In this document: one piece after another, positions 49,867 to 57,091 of the stretch
Layout: each line of letters begins with the position of its first letter
Position numbering within the stretch: the first letter of the stretch is position 1
Virus record (IMG/VR): IMGVR_UViG_3300030419_001484
Coordinates: 1-64,000 of that record
DNA: 64,000 nt
Strand: one strand, 5' to 3'
Origin: a virus
Notes under the pieces: generated by a model
The model's input: only the letters and a program-made list of their open reading frames with translations
Database searches by the model: none
Told to the model about the DNA's origin: nothing
Translations under genes and position numbers: made by a program

Positions 49867-51047
49867 TGAAACTTGCTGTAATTGGAAAGGGAACTGTTGG
49901 TTCTTTGGCAGTTTTACATTTTCTAACATATACTGATTGGGATATAGATTGGGTATCTGACCCAAACACTCCAACCACTGCTGTTGGTGAAGGAACTACA
50001 ATTCGTGTTCCGTCTGCTCTTGCAAACTCTATATTAGAATTTTCTCATGATGATTTGATTGCAATGAATGGAACTCCAAAGGTGGGTATTTGGAAAGAAA
50101 ATTGGGGTGGTGGAAAAAAGTATTTACATCCATTTCCCATTGATTTAAGTGGATTACATTTCAATGCGATTGAGTTTCAGAACAAAGTATTTGAGATGTT
50201 ACAAGGTAATCAAAGAATTACAATGGTCAACGAGAGAGTGACAGATCCACAATCATATTCTGCTGATTACGTCATGGTGTGTTCTGGTTCTCCTAAAGAT
50301 CTAGATGAGTATAATATACTTGACTCCATTGTGGTGAACTCTGCATATGTTACTCAATGTTTCTGGGATACACCGACCTTTAATTATACACTCACACTTG
50401 CAAGGCCATGGGGTTGGGTATTCGGTATTCCTCTTCAGAACAGATGTTCAATCGGTTACGTTTATAATTCTGATTTTGTGTCTCTGAATGAAATTAAAGA
50501 GGATGTGAAGAACGTATTTCAACAGTATAACTTGACACCAAGTGATACCACAAATCATCTGGAATTTAAGAACTATGTACGAAAGAATAATTTTACTTCA
50601 AAAGTGGTCTATAATGGTAACGCATCATTCTTTTTAGAACCACTCGAAGCGACATCAACAACTACCTCTGATGACGTTTCACGTTTCGCATATGATATGT
50701 GGAATGGTAATATAAGTGTAGATGAAGCGAACAGAAAACACTTACACAATATTGAAGAAGTACTTGATATGATCGCTCTACATTATTGTAACAATATCGT
50801 CTATCGAAATGATTTCTGGGATAATGCAATACGGATTTCCTGTAACAGAATCAAAAACTCTTTAGACACTAATCCTGATTTTCAAAACCTTATTCATAAT
50901 TCCATACAAGGAACAGAGAATATGTTATCTGTATTCGGATTGAGTGATCCTGTACATTATGGTACATGGTCTTGGAAATCTTGGAATATCAATGTAAAAA
51001 ATCTTCAAATAAAAAGAACACTCAAATATTTAATGGGAGAGAAATAA
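49866..51047 (+). CDS. FAD-dependent halogenase (tryptophan halogenase family)
   Basis: 393 residues. G-K-G-T-V-G (7-12) is the FAD GxGxxG motif; G-E-G-T-T (41-45) matches the GES/GT-T loop; T-P-K-V-G-I (Lys72) aligns with the catalytic Lys of PrnA/RebH; G-W-V-F-G-I-P (183-189) is the WxWxIP motif with Phe for the second Trp. It is shorter than the roughly 500-residue tryptophan enzymes. It needs reduced FAD from a partner reductase. Substrate unknown. Confidence 0.8.
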   Translation: MKLAVIGKGTVGSLAVLHFLTYTDWDIDWVSDPNTPTTAVGEGTTIRVPSALANSILEFSHDDLIAMNGTPKVGIWKENWGGGKKYLHPFPIDLSGLHFNAIEFQNKVFEMLQGNQRITMVNERVTDPQSYSADYVMVCSGSPKDLDEYNILDSIVVNSAYVTQCFWDTPTFNYTLTLARPWGWVFGIPLQNRCSIGYVYNSDFVSLNEIKEDVKNVFQQYNLTPSDTTNHLEFKNYVRKNNFTSKVVYNGNASFFLEPLEATSTTTSDDVSRFAYDMWNGNISVDEANRKHLHNIEEVLDMIALHYCNNIVYRNDFWDNAIRISCNRIKNSLDTNPDFQNLIHNSIQGTENMLSVFGLSDPVHYGTWSWKSWNINVKNLQIKRTLKYLMGEK

Positions 51048-51287
51048 ATGGGATTATTCAGTTGGGGTGGAAAACCCATAAAAGTAGAAACATTAGAACA
51101 AACACACAGGAAACTAGAAAGAGATATACTTACGTTAGAGAAGATGAACAAGGTATCAAACGTACATGAACATGAGATTAAAGAGAAGAAAAAACAGAAA
51201 CTTGCAATCAAAGATGAACTGGAACGTATGAAAAAGAACTTCAATGGTAAGACCTATGTAAAAGACGGAATAGAGAGTGACTTCTAG
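51048..51287 (+). CDS. Small coiled-coil protein
   Basis: 79 residues, nearly all a charged coiled coil (about 15-65), with a short W-G-G-K-P N-terminus. Follows the halogenase immediately. Unknown. Confidence 0.55.
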   Translation: MGLFSWGGKPIKVETLEQTHRKLERDILTLEKMNKVSNVHEHEIKEKKKQKLAIKDELERMKKNFNGKTYVKDGIESDF

Positions 51288-51480
51288 ATACGAACTATTT
51301 AAAGGACATTACAAGATACTGAGAGAACAACGCAGACGAGAATCGATTTTTCGGACATTAGTTTCTGTATATCCATCTGGTCTATATCATCCTGTTTATT
51401 CTATGTGGAACTGTATGATATGGGCATGGAGTAATAGTGGAACACACAATTTAGATGGTAAAGGAAAGATAAGAAAGTGA
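51277..51480 (+). CDS. Small basic protein
   Basis: 67 residues, GTG start overlapping the previous gene by 11 bases. Arg-rich helix, then aromatic-rich P-S-G-L-Y-H-P-V-Y-S-M-W. Unknown. Confidence 0.5.
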   Translation: MTSRYELFKGHYKILREQRRRESIFRTLVSVYPSGLYHPVYSMWNCMIWAWSNSGTHNLDGKGKIRK

Positions 51481-51653
51481 ACCACTATTCAACAACATCA
51501 TATAGAGAGTATTTTCGTATGAAAACCCATGACGAGAGATGGGTAAAACGTATGATGGAGAAGTATAATTTATCAATACATTATCCACGATGTGTAGAGT
51601 ACGTTCTTAGAAGAGAGGCTTATCTAGAGTGGTTACAAGGAGGATATCTATGA
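51477..51653 (+). CDS. Small basic protein
   Basis: 58 residues, GTG start (AAAGTGA context) overlapping the previous stop. Basic, aromatic, helical. Its end contains the AAGGAGG ribosome-binding site of the next gene. Confidence 0.5.
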   Translation: MNHYSTTSYREYFRMKTHDERWVKRMMEKYNLSIHYPRCVEYVLRREAYLEWLQGGYL

Positions 51654-52267
51654 ACGTGTTACCTTTATTTTCATCACCTGTCACAATGGATATGTATGAG
51701 TTAGACAGAGATGAAATAGAACTCATTAAGAGAGAACCATTTCACTCACACACATATGACCTTGATGGTTTGTCTAGTGATAATCGTAATATACTTACAA
51801 AAACACCAAACTTATTTCATGTTGTTCATTCACATATAAAGAAATCACTGTATGATAATTTAAAAATAGTGGATAATATAGGATATAAAGTAACATCTTC
51901 TTGGTTGAATAATCATCCACCAAGACATTCTGCACATGGACATTCTCATGTGAATAGTATGTTTACAGGAGTATTATATGTAGATTGTCCTCAAGACAGT
52001 GGAGAACTTATATTCGTGATGCCCTATACAACACCCACATGGAACACAGGAACAATACAACCAAACATAAAAGAACATAACATATTCAATAGTAGAGAGT
52101 GGAGATTACCAACACCAACAGGTATGTGTATATTATTTCCATCACATTTACGACATGGAGTGACTACAAATGAAAGTGACCATAATAGATATTCAATAGG
52201 ATTTAATATCATGTTGGAGGGTCACATAGGTGTAAGTGATGAAACAATTAATATAAGATTACTATGA
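51650..52267 (+). CDS. 2OG-Fe(II) oxygenase (TIGR02466-like)
   Basis: 205 residues from the ATG at 51650 behind an excellent AAGGAGG. H-S-A-H-G-H-S-H-V-N-S-M-F-T-G-V-L-Y-V, M-C-I-L-F-P-S-H-L-R-H and R-Y-S-I-G-F-N give the motifs. Five His occur in the first region, so the actual ligands are uncertain. Confidence 0.82.
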   Translation: MNVLPLFSSPVTMDMYELDRDEIELIKREPFHSHTYDLDGLSSDNRNILTKTPNLFHVVHSHIKKSLYDNLKIVDNIGYKVTSSWLNNHPPRHSAHGHSHVNSMFTGVLYVDCPQDSGELIFVMPYTTPTWNTGTIQPNIKEHNIFNSREWRLPTPTGMCILFPSHLRHGVTTNESDHNRYSIGFNIMLEGHIGVSDETINIRLL

Positions 52268-52455
52268 CATATCCAGAAACAATCATATATACAGATAAAG
52301 AAAGAATATACTGTAATGGTGACTTTGGAAACGATCACCCAAGAGTATATTATTCAGTACCCACAGAAGGGTTTGTAGTTTGTGGTTATTGTGATACAAA
52401 GTATACTAGAGATGATAACTTTAAAGACTATACTAATACTTACGACTCTGAGTAA
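52264..52455 (+). CDS. CHCC zinc-finger protein (NDUFS6-like domain)
   Basis: 63 residues. Cys17, His25, Cys40 and Cys43 (C-N-G-D, D-H-P-R-V-Y-Y, C-G-Y-C) match the zf-CHCC domain of the complex I NDUFS6 subunit and its small alphaproteobacterial homologues. Unusual in a phage; probably acquired from a host-like source. Role unknown. Confidence 0.75.
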   Translation: MTYPETIIYTDKERIYCNGDFGNDHPRVYYSVPTEGFVVCGYCDTKYTRDDNFKDYTNTYDSE

Positions 52456-52743
52456 TCTATTCATAGTAGATGACGACCTAGTGAGAACAAGACCGATAGG
52501 GGGATATCGGAAAGAATATGGTACTTGATGGGAATGTATGGTATTTTCGGACACTATTTAAAAAGGTATAAAAAAACATAGAGTTGTTGTGTTCTTACTT
52601 TGTAGTCTATCGTCAGAATTACCCCACAGTCCCCCAGATTTTACCACAGACAGACAGTAGAAACGAATCAGTTGACAGGTATCAAGTGATAGTATAGAGT
52701 ATCAAGTCCTGTAAGTCTTTGATTCTAAAGGGAAATAAAACAC
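52456..52743. other. Non-coding leader of the 52.5-53.5 kb gap
   Basis: No supported gene; only mini-ORFs under 18 codons. ACGAATCA at 52663-52670 is followed by TTGACA at 52672-52677, but no good -10 lies at normal spacing. A CTGTAAGTCTTTGATTC stretch near 52708 resembles the terminator loop at 13116. Confidence 0.4.
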
Positions 52744-52772
52744 TTGACAACCACACGAATCTCTGATACATT
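52744..52772 (+). promoter_or_regulatory. Promoter of small RNA, ACGAATCT in spacer
   Basis: TTGACA (52744-52749), ACGAATCT (52755-52762), TACATT (52767-52772); spacer 17. Drives the structured RNA ending at 52977. Confidence 0.7.
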
Positions 52773-52778
52773 ATAAGT

Positions 52779-52977
52779 GTAGTTAGTAAAAAGGTTAAAG
52801 ACAGACATTAGGCATGTGTTGATACTAACTTGTTGGTCACTCATTAACTGTCGTAAAAGCCCTCCTTTTTACTTTCTACACAATGGGTGTCCGATCATGA
52901 GGACTCAAACAAACACATAACAAAAACTTAACCCAGACTGATGAGCGGTGGCATAACAAGTAGGTCTGGGTTTTTTT
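52779..52977 (+). ncRNA. Structured small RNA with own promoter and terminator
   Basis: About 200 bases with no ORF. AGTAAAAAGG (52785-52794) pairs perfectly with CCTTTTTACT (52864-52873), enclosing a 69-base domain; GTCC/GGAC forms a small hairpin near 52889-52904; a strong terminator ends it. I do not recognise the family. Confidence 0.65.
52930..52977 (+). terminator. Intrinsic terminator of the small RNA
   Basis: AACCCAGAC (52930-52938) pairs with GTCTGGGTT (52964-52972), followed by a T-run. The loop is 25 bases. Confidence 0.85.
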
Positions 52978-52990
52978 GTGTCGAAAAGAC

Positions 52991-53019
52991 TTGACAAGTA
53001 TTACAGATTCGTGTATACT
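52991..53019 (+). promoter_or_regulatory. Promoter with inverted motif AGATTCGT
   Basis: TTGACA (52991-52996), AGATTCGT (53005-53012, the reverse of ACGAATCT), TATACT (53014-53019); spacer 17. Begins 14 bases after the previous terminator. Confidence 0.7.
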
Positions 53020-53025
53020 TATAGT

Positions 53026-53225
53026 GTAGTTAATAGAGAGGTGATTCGATATGGTGTAAAAGGAAACGGAGATAGACACCCTCAACCTTTGGGAAGTTTA
53101 TCGTTTGGAGAGATTATGGAGTTCGGAGTTCCAGCCTAGGATCGTTAGTGTAAAAGGTTACAACCCCAGATGAGGTGGGTCATTCGATAAAGGAGTGATT
53201 CATAAGAGTAGTCTGGGGTTGACTT
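53026..53225 (+). ncRNA. Possible second small RNA
   Basis: Downstream of the 52991 promoter there is no ORF above 10 codons. CAACCCCAGA (53161-53170) pairs with TCTGGGGTTG (53212-53221), a 10-bp stem with a 41-base loop. No T-run follows, so the 3' end is uncertain. Confidence 0.45.
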
Positions 53226-53380
53226 GTATCTGGGGTAGGTGATTCGTTTCGGCCTTATACCCCCCTTAAATCTGTGATTCGTTTTGTAATCTATAAATGT
53301 AATAAGTATCCAGAGAGATTTTTCAGAGTACCCCCCCCCAAAACTGAGCGGCTTTTATTTTCACTTCCCTAGATAAATAC
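53226..53380. other. Intergenic motif-rich DNA
   Basis: No gene. Two TGATTCGT copies (53240-53247 and 53275-53282) and C-runs (53263-53267, 53332-53339) are the only features seen. Confidence 0.45.
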
Positions 53381-53409
53381 TTGACACATATACCGAATCA
53401 TGTTATAGT
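53381..53409 (+). promoter_or_regulatory. Early promoter with CGAATCA in spacer
   Basis: TTGACA (53381-53386), 6 bases, CCGAATCA (53393-53400), 3 bases, TATAGT (53404-53409); spacer 17. Confidence 0.75.
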
Positions 53410-53415
53410 AAGAAT

Positions 53416-53487
53416 ATGAGATTAATGACTGACGATTATATTATGAATATAACAAGTGTTCCTATATGGAGTGAGTGGACTCCGTAA
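53416..53487 (+). CDS. Possible leaderless mini-ORF (23 residues)
   Basis: The ATG falls at the expected transcription start of the 53381 promoter, with no ribosome-binding site. It encodes M-R-L-M-T-D-D-Y-I then V-P-I-W-S-E-W-T-P. It could be a leader peptide for the genes that follow. Confidence 0.3.
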   Translation: MRLMTDDYIMNITSVPIWSEWTP

Positions 53488-53551
53488 GGGGCCGCAGTAG
53501 ACTTGAAGTTTCTTTCATTGTTTCATATGAATAAATTATTAGGAGTATATT

Positions 53552-53770
53552 ATGAATAAAGATAAAAGTATAATTAAGAATGTTAGGTTGGCTCTAAAAA
53601 TTCTTGGTAAACCTAGTCTATCTAGTACAATAGGAAAAGTGATAAGAAAACTAGACCCTACTGATGATGGATATAGATTTAGATGGATACTATCACAATC
53701 TGGTCACTTTGATTATGATAGACAACTATCCACACCTAAAAAGTATTATTGGATTGACCCTAATGTATAA
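53552..53770 (+). CDS. Hypothetical early protein
   Basis: 72 residues, basic N-terminal helical region, then F-R-W-I-L-S-Q and Y-Y-W-I-D-P. AGGAG before the ATG. Might be a small winged-helix DNA-binding protein from its helix-helix-beta pattern, but that is tentative. Confidence 0.5.
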   Translation: MNKDKSIIKNVRLALKILGKPSLSSTIGKVIRKLDPTDDGYRFRWILSQSGHFDYDRQLSTPKKYYWIDPNV

Positions 53771-53975
53771 TCGTAGTGAACAACGTGAGAGGAAACTTGC
53801 GATAAGACCACTCATAGAATTAGAAGATGAACTGTGGCAACTCAACCAATTGTCAAAGTTAAACAAAGATACACGCAATCGTAAAGCTCGTCTGGAGCGA
53901 GTAGTCGCAGTTAAGAGATTTGCATTACAGAAAGTACAAGAGAAGATTGCAAAAGAAGTTGAGAAAAGTAAATGA
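53763..53975 (+). CDS. Small basic helical protein
   Basis: 70 residues from ATG 53763, overlapping the previous gene by 8 bases. Mostly one long basic coiled-coil helix. Unknown. Confidence 0.5.
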   Translation: MYNRSEQRERKLAIRPLIELEDELWQLNQLSKLNKDTRNRKARLERVVAVKRFALQKVQEKIAKEVEKSK

Positions 53976-54208
53976 AAAAAAATATTGAAGAAATGCATAA
54001 ACAGTTCTTCATACTTGTAAGAATGTTAACAAAGGATGGACACGACCCACTTGCAATAGCTGGGTGTATGTTAGCAGGTGCAGTACAAATATATCAAAAA
54101 GAGTTGGGTATGGAAACGACACAGGATTTGTTAGATCAGATTGCAAATGGTGGTGATGATGATTTAGATAGTTTAGAGGATATGAAAGATCCAGATACCT
54201 ATCATTGA
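53972..54208 (+). CDS. Small protein, DUF-type conserved
   Basis: 78 residues: helix with H-D-P-L-A-I-A-G-C-M-L-A-G-A-V-Q-I-Y, then a very acidic tail. Coupled to the previous gene. Unknown. Confidence 0.55.
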   Translation: MKKNIEEMHKQFFILVRMLTKDGHDPLAIAGCMLAGAVQIYQKELGMETTQDLLDQIANGGDDDLDSLEDMKDPDTYH

Positions 54209-54223
54209 CATGGAGATTATATT

Positions 54224-54556
54224 ATGGGTTTGATGCCAATATATTATACGACTACCAAACTGAGTGGTAGAAGAAAGGTTTCTGTTCGTGAGAGAAGGTT
54301 GAGAGAGAATCATGAGAAATGGTTAAAGACTATGGGTATAGATAAGCCTTGGAAACCAAAGAAAGAGGTGTTAAAATTAGCGAGCGAAAAAAAGGAGAGA
54401 TATTCGAGTGTAGGGAATGGTATCGGTAATGGTTTCGTTAAGACTTCTTCTGTGTTAAGTGGTGAGTATATCATAGGTCAAGCATACAACAAAGGTAATC
54501 TAGTTGTGTTAAGTAAAGAGGACGCAAAGGACGAGAGTACTGGAAAGAGAAGATGA
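54224..54556 (+). CDS. Basic hypothetical protein
   Basis: 110 residues. Arg/Lys-rich first half and a Gly/Ser-rich second half (G-N-G-I-G-N-G). GGAG upstream of the ATG. Coupled to the next oxygenase by 4-base overlap. Confidence 0.5.
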   Translation: MGLMPIYYTTTKLSGRRKVSVRERRLRENHEKWLKTMGIDKPWKPKKEVLKLASEKKERYSSVGNGIGNGFVKTSSVLSGEYIIGQAYNKGNLVVLSKEDAKDESTGKRR

Positions 54557-55101
54557 CAAGAGAAGTCAGACTCAGCACAGTAGGTTTAATTGAACGTGTT
54601 GAAGGTCATGATGTATTCAAAAAATATATGTTGAATTACATTGATGATAAACCCCTAAACAGATTGATTGAAAGAAACACTGATGTGTCACATACTGATT
54701 GGGATGAGAGTGGTAACGAGAATAGAGAATATGTAAACAAATTTACATCACTCATAAGTTATAACATGAAGACTATAACGAATAGATTGTCTTTGTCTTA
54801 CATGGATATAACTGATGTGTGGTTTCAACAATACTCAAGAAACGCGGAACATTCATGGCATGGTCATTTCGGAAGTGACTGGGCTGGTATCTATTATGTT
54901 GAGATGCCTAATGAAAAAGATAAAACATTATTGTGGGATTATCATTCATCTAAGATAGTGGATGATATAGATTTACATGAGGGTGATATGTTTGTGTTTC
55001 CATCAACTATTTTACATTGTTCACCACTCAATATTACTGACATAAGAAAAACAGTTATTTCATTTAACATGAAAGTAGGAGATGTTACAAGACTTTACTA
55101 A
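54553..55101 (+). CDS. 2OG-Fe(II) oxygenase (TIGR02466-like)
   Basis: 182 residues. H-S-W-H-G-H-F-G-S-D-W-A-G-I-Y-Y-V, D-M-F-V-F-P-S-T-I-L-H and R-K-T-V-I-S-F-N supply the motifs. Unlike most others it has an Asp-rich N-terminus (D-W-D-E-S-G). Confidence 0.82.
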   Translation: MTREVRLSTVGLIERVEGHDVFKKYMLNYIDDKPLNRLIERNTDVSHTDWDESGNENREYVNKFTSLISYNMKTITNRLSLSYMDITDVWFQQYSRNAEHSWHGHFGSDWAGIYYVEMPNEKDKTLLWDYHSSKIVDDIDLHEGDMFVFPSTILHCSPLNITDIRKTVISFNMKVGDVTRLY

Positions 55102-55125
55102 ACAATTCGTAAAGTATGTCGTTTA

Positions 55126-55133
55126 TATAAATA
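55126..55133 (+). promoter_or_regulatory. T4-type late promoter TATAAATA
   Basis: Exact TATAAATA 22 bases before the next ATG. Confidence 0.65.
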
Positions 55134-55154
55134 GATAGAACAAAGGATAGAGAG

Positions 55155-55412
55155 ATGCAAATAGGTACAGTTACAAATCAGTACATCAATAACTACCACT
55201 ATCAAGGTGTGCAACAAGCAAATCAACAATCTATAACAAGAGAGATTGAGGATTTATCAGACACACGACTTATGGAATATAGACAAGAACAACAACGTGA
55301 ACAACACAGATGGTTAGCATATATTATGATGATGCAGTTTTTTGCTAAGAACCAGATGTGGAATTTGTTAGATCAAATGCGTATCCAGAGGACTCTCAAC
55401 ATCACTGCCTGA
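55155..55412 (+). CDS. Hypothetical late protein, Gln-rich
   Basis: 85 residues, Gln/Asn-rich with an aromatic, Met-rich C-terminal helix. Late promoter upstream. Could be virion-associated. Unknown. Confidence 0.55.
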   Translation: MQIGTVTNQYINNYHYQGVQQANQQSITREIEDLSDTRLMEYRQEQQREQHRWLAYIMMMQFFAKNQMWNLLDQMRIQRTLNITA

Positions 55413-55621
55413 TGGGCAGATTTACTAAAAAAGAAGTAGACTATTTACCAGACGGGCCTATCATGTCTTGTCTGAGAGAACCACAACTTATGGTTGCAGA
55501 GTGGCGTGAGAGAAGTGCATTCTCTAAAAACTTACAACACAACAATGATATTAACAGAGAGTGGAGAAAGAAACTCTCTAAGACAACTTGTTGTGGACGA
55601 TATATAAAAGAATGCAAATAG
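55412..55621 (+). CDS. Small basic protein
   Basis: 69 residues from ATG 55412, overlapping the previous stop. Two adjacent Cys near the end (T-T-C-C-G-R). Unknown. Confidence 0.5.
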   Translation: MGRFTKKEVDYLPDGPIMSCLREPQLMVAEWRERSAFSKNLQHNNDINREWRKKLSKTTCCGRYIKECK

Positions 55622-56229
55622 AAAAATATTATGAACCCTTTCCATACATTATCATAGATGATTATTATGAGAAAGATGAACTAAGTCTTATCTGGGAAGA
55701 ACTTGAGTTTTTGACTCATCCACAAAAATTACGCCGTGCAACTAAAGAAAGTGGTGGAGCTCAGAAAGATGGTAAACTACTTAAATATAACTATCACAGA
55801 TACTTAGATAATTTATATGAAGATAGAAATATGTCTAACATATTATCTGTGAATAGAAAGTTGTTTGACCAAGATATATTTAAAACAAATGAAAGTTGGT
55901 TTTTCCAAAACGTAACAAATACCATAAACATGGATTTCACTCAAGTGGGATACTATGAGAATAATGATGAGTATGGGTTACACCATGATCATTCAGTTGT
56001 AACTTCTTTAACTTGGTTGTACAAAGAACCAAAAAAATTCACAGGCGGTGATTTGTATATCGGTGATAGTGAAATAAAAATTGAGTGTGTAAATAATAGA
56101 ACATTAGTATTTCCATCAATGATAAAACACAAAGTGAATACCATTCACATGGAAGAAGAACATTTAAATCAAAGACTTGGTAGATATTGTATATCTCAGT
56201 TTGCATTGACATCAATATATAAACCATGA
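55612..56229 (+). CDS. P4H-like 2OG-Fe(II) oxygenase
   Basis: 205 residues from ATG 55612. G-L-H-H-D-H (HxD/H), S-L-T-W-L-Y-K-E-P-K-K-F-T-G-G-D-L-Y, R-T-L-V-F-P-S-M-I-K-H and G-R-Y-C-I-S-Q-F form the complete P4H-like pattern, similar to the protein at 47267. Confidence 0.85.
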   Translation: MQIEKYYEPFPYIIIDDYYEKDELSLIWEELEFLTHPQKLRRATKESGGAQKDGKLLKYNYHRYLDNLYEDRNMSNILSVNRKLFDQDIFKTNESWFFQNVTNTINMDFTQVGYYENNDEYGLHHDHSVVTSLTWLYKEPKKFTGGDLYIGDSEIKIECVNNRTLVFPSMIKHKVNTIHMEEEHLNQRLGRYCISQFALTSIYKP

Positions 56230-56366
56230 TATTTAATTATATTGTATATACATCACTTCTTATTATTGTGACACAATTGTTATACATTGGAAACAAATTA
56301 GAAAAGATAACATGGCAAGAGTATTATGTTATATGGGGAATAATTTTATATACATTGTTTAGTTAA
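56226..56366 (+). CDS. Two-helix membrane mini-protein
   Basis: 46 residues with helices at about 4-21 and 33-45. Start overlaps the oxygenase stop (ATGA). Function unknown. Confidence 0.45.
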   Translation: MIFNYIVYTSLLIIVTQLLYIGNKLEKITWQEYYVIWGIILYTLFS

Positions 56367-56388
56367 CTATTTTTCTCTAAGTCGTTAT

Positions 56389-56396
56389 TATAAATA
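56389..56396 (+). promoter_or_regulatory. T4-type late promoter TATAAATA
   Basis: Exact TATAAATA 30 bases before the next ATG. Confidence 0.7.
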
Positions 56397-56425
56397 GTAT
56401 TGCGAGTTAGAGAGAGGTACGTTTA

Positions 56426-56908
56426 ATGATTGATCCAGTAACAGCACTAGGTGTTGCAACCACAGCGTTCAACGCAATCAAGACAGGTTTCCAAGCAGGG
56501 AGAGATGTTGAGGGTATGGCAGGCGACCTATCCAGATGGATGGGTGCAGTCAGTGACATCAAGAAGGCAGAAGAATACAACCAAAAACCACCATTGTTTA
56601 AAAAACTATTTGCGGCTGGTTCTGTAGAAGAGGAGGCGTTGCAAACACTTATGGCAAAAAAGAAAACTGAGGATATGAGAGATCAGCTCAAGAATATTAT
56701 TATGTTTTCCAGAGGTCATGGTGCTTGGGAGGAGCTTTTGAGAACTGAAGGCGAGATTAGAAAAAAACGACAGAAGATGATTTATGACCAAGAGGAACGA
56801 TGGAGAAAAATCTGGGAGTGGGTTGGTCTTGGTTTTCTAGGAGTGGTGGTTACAGGTTTTATCGTGTTTCTCTTTTATCTTTATCTATCCACAAGAGGTT
56901 ACATCTAA
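56426..56908 (+). CDS. Conserved tail-anchored phage protein
   Basis: 160 residues: Ala-rich amphipathic N-terminus (D-P-V-T-A-L-G-V-A-T-T-A), charged helical middle, C-terminal transmembrane helix (about 130-155). Resembles proteins beside structural genes in marine T4-like phages. Perhaps a virion or membrane component. Confidence 0.6.
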   Translation: MIDPVTALGVATTAFNAIKTGFQAGRDVEGMAGDLSRWMGAVSDIKKAEEYNQKPPLFKKLFAAGSVEEEALQTLMAKKKTEDMRDQLKNIIMFSRGHGAWEELLRTEGEIRKKRQKMIYDQEERWRKIWEWVGLGFLGVVVTGFIVFLFYLYLSTRGYI

Positions 56909-57091
56909 GTGTTAGACGTAATAGAGTATTTTATCGAATACTTTGATATGTATTATTATCTTTTTGTGCCTTGGGATTTTCACAATACAGTATGGGTTAT
57001 ACTTGGTCTTATATGGTATCTAAACAGATTGAACACACGATATGTCATTTCAGAAAAAACACAAACATCTTTCTACTATCCAGATATTTAA
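56909..57091 (+). CDS. Small aromatic-rich membrane protein
   Basis: 60 residues, GTG start directly after the previous stop, with hydrophobic aromatic helices (about 5-40). Overlaps the next gene by 50 bases in another frame. Confidence 0.45.
   Translation: MLDVIEYFIEYFDMYYYLFVPWDFHNTVWVILGLIWYLNRLNTRYVISEKTQTSFYYPDI

Noticed and set aside
52663-52698. ACGAATCA plus TTGACA as another promoter of the same class
   Set aside because: The motif is upstream of TTGACA, not in the spacer, and the best -10 is at 15 bases or less. Kept only as a motif copy.
52931-52972. CTGATGAG as a hammerhead ribozyme core
   Set aside because: The matching GAAA segment and stems I and III are missing; the sequence is better explained as a terminator loop.
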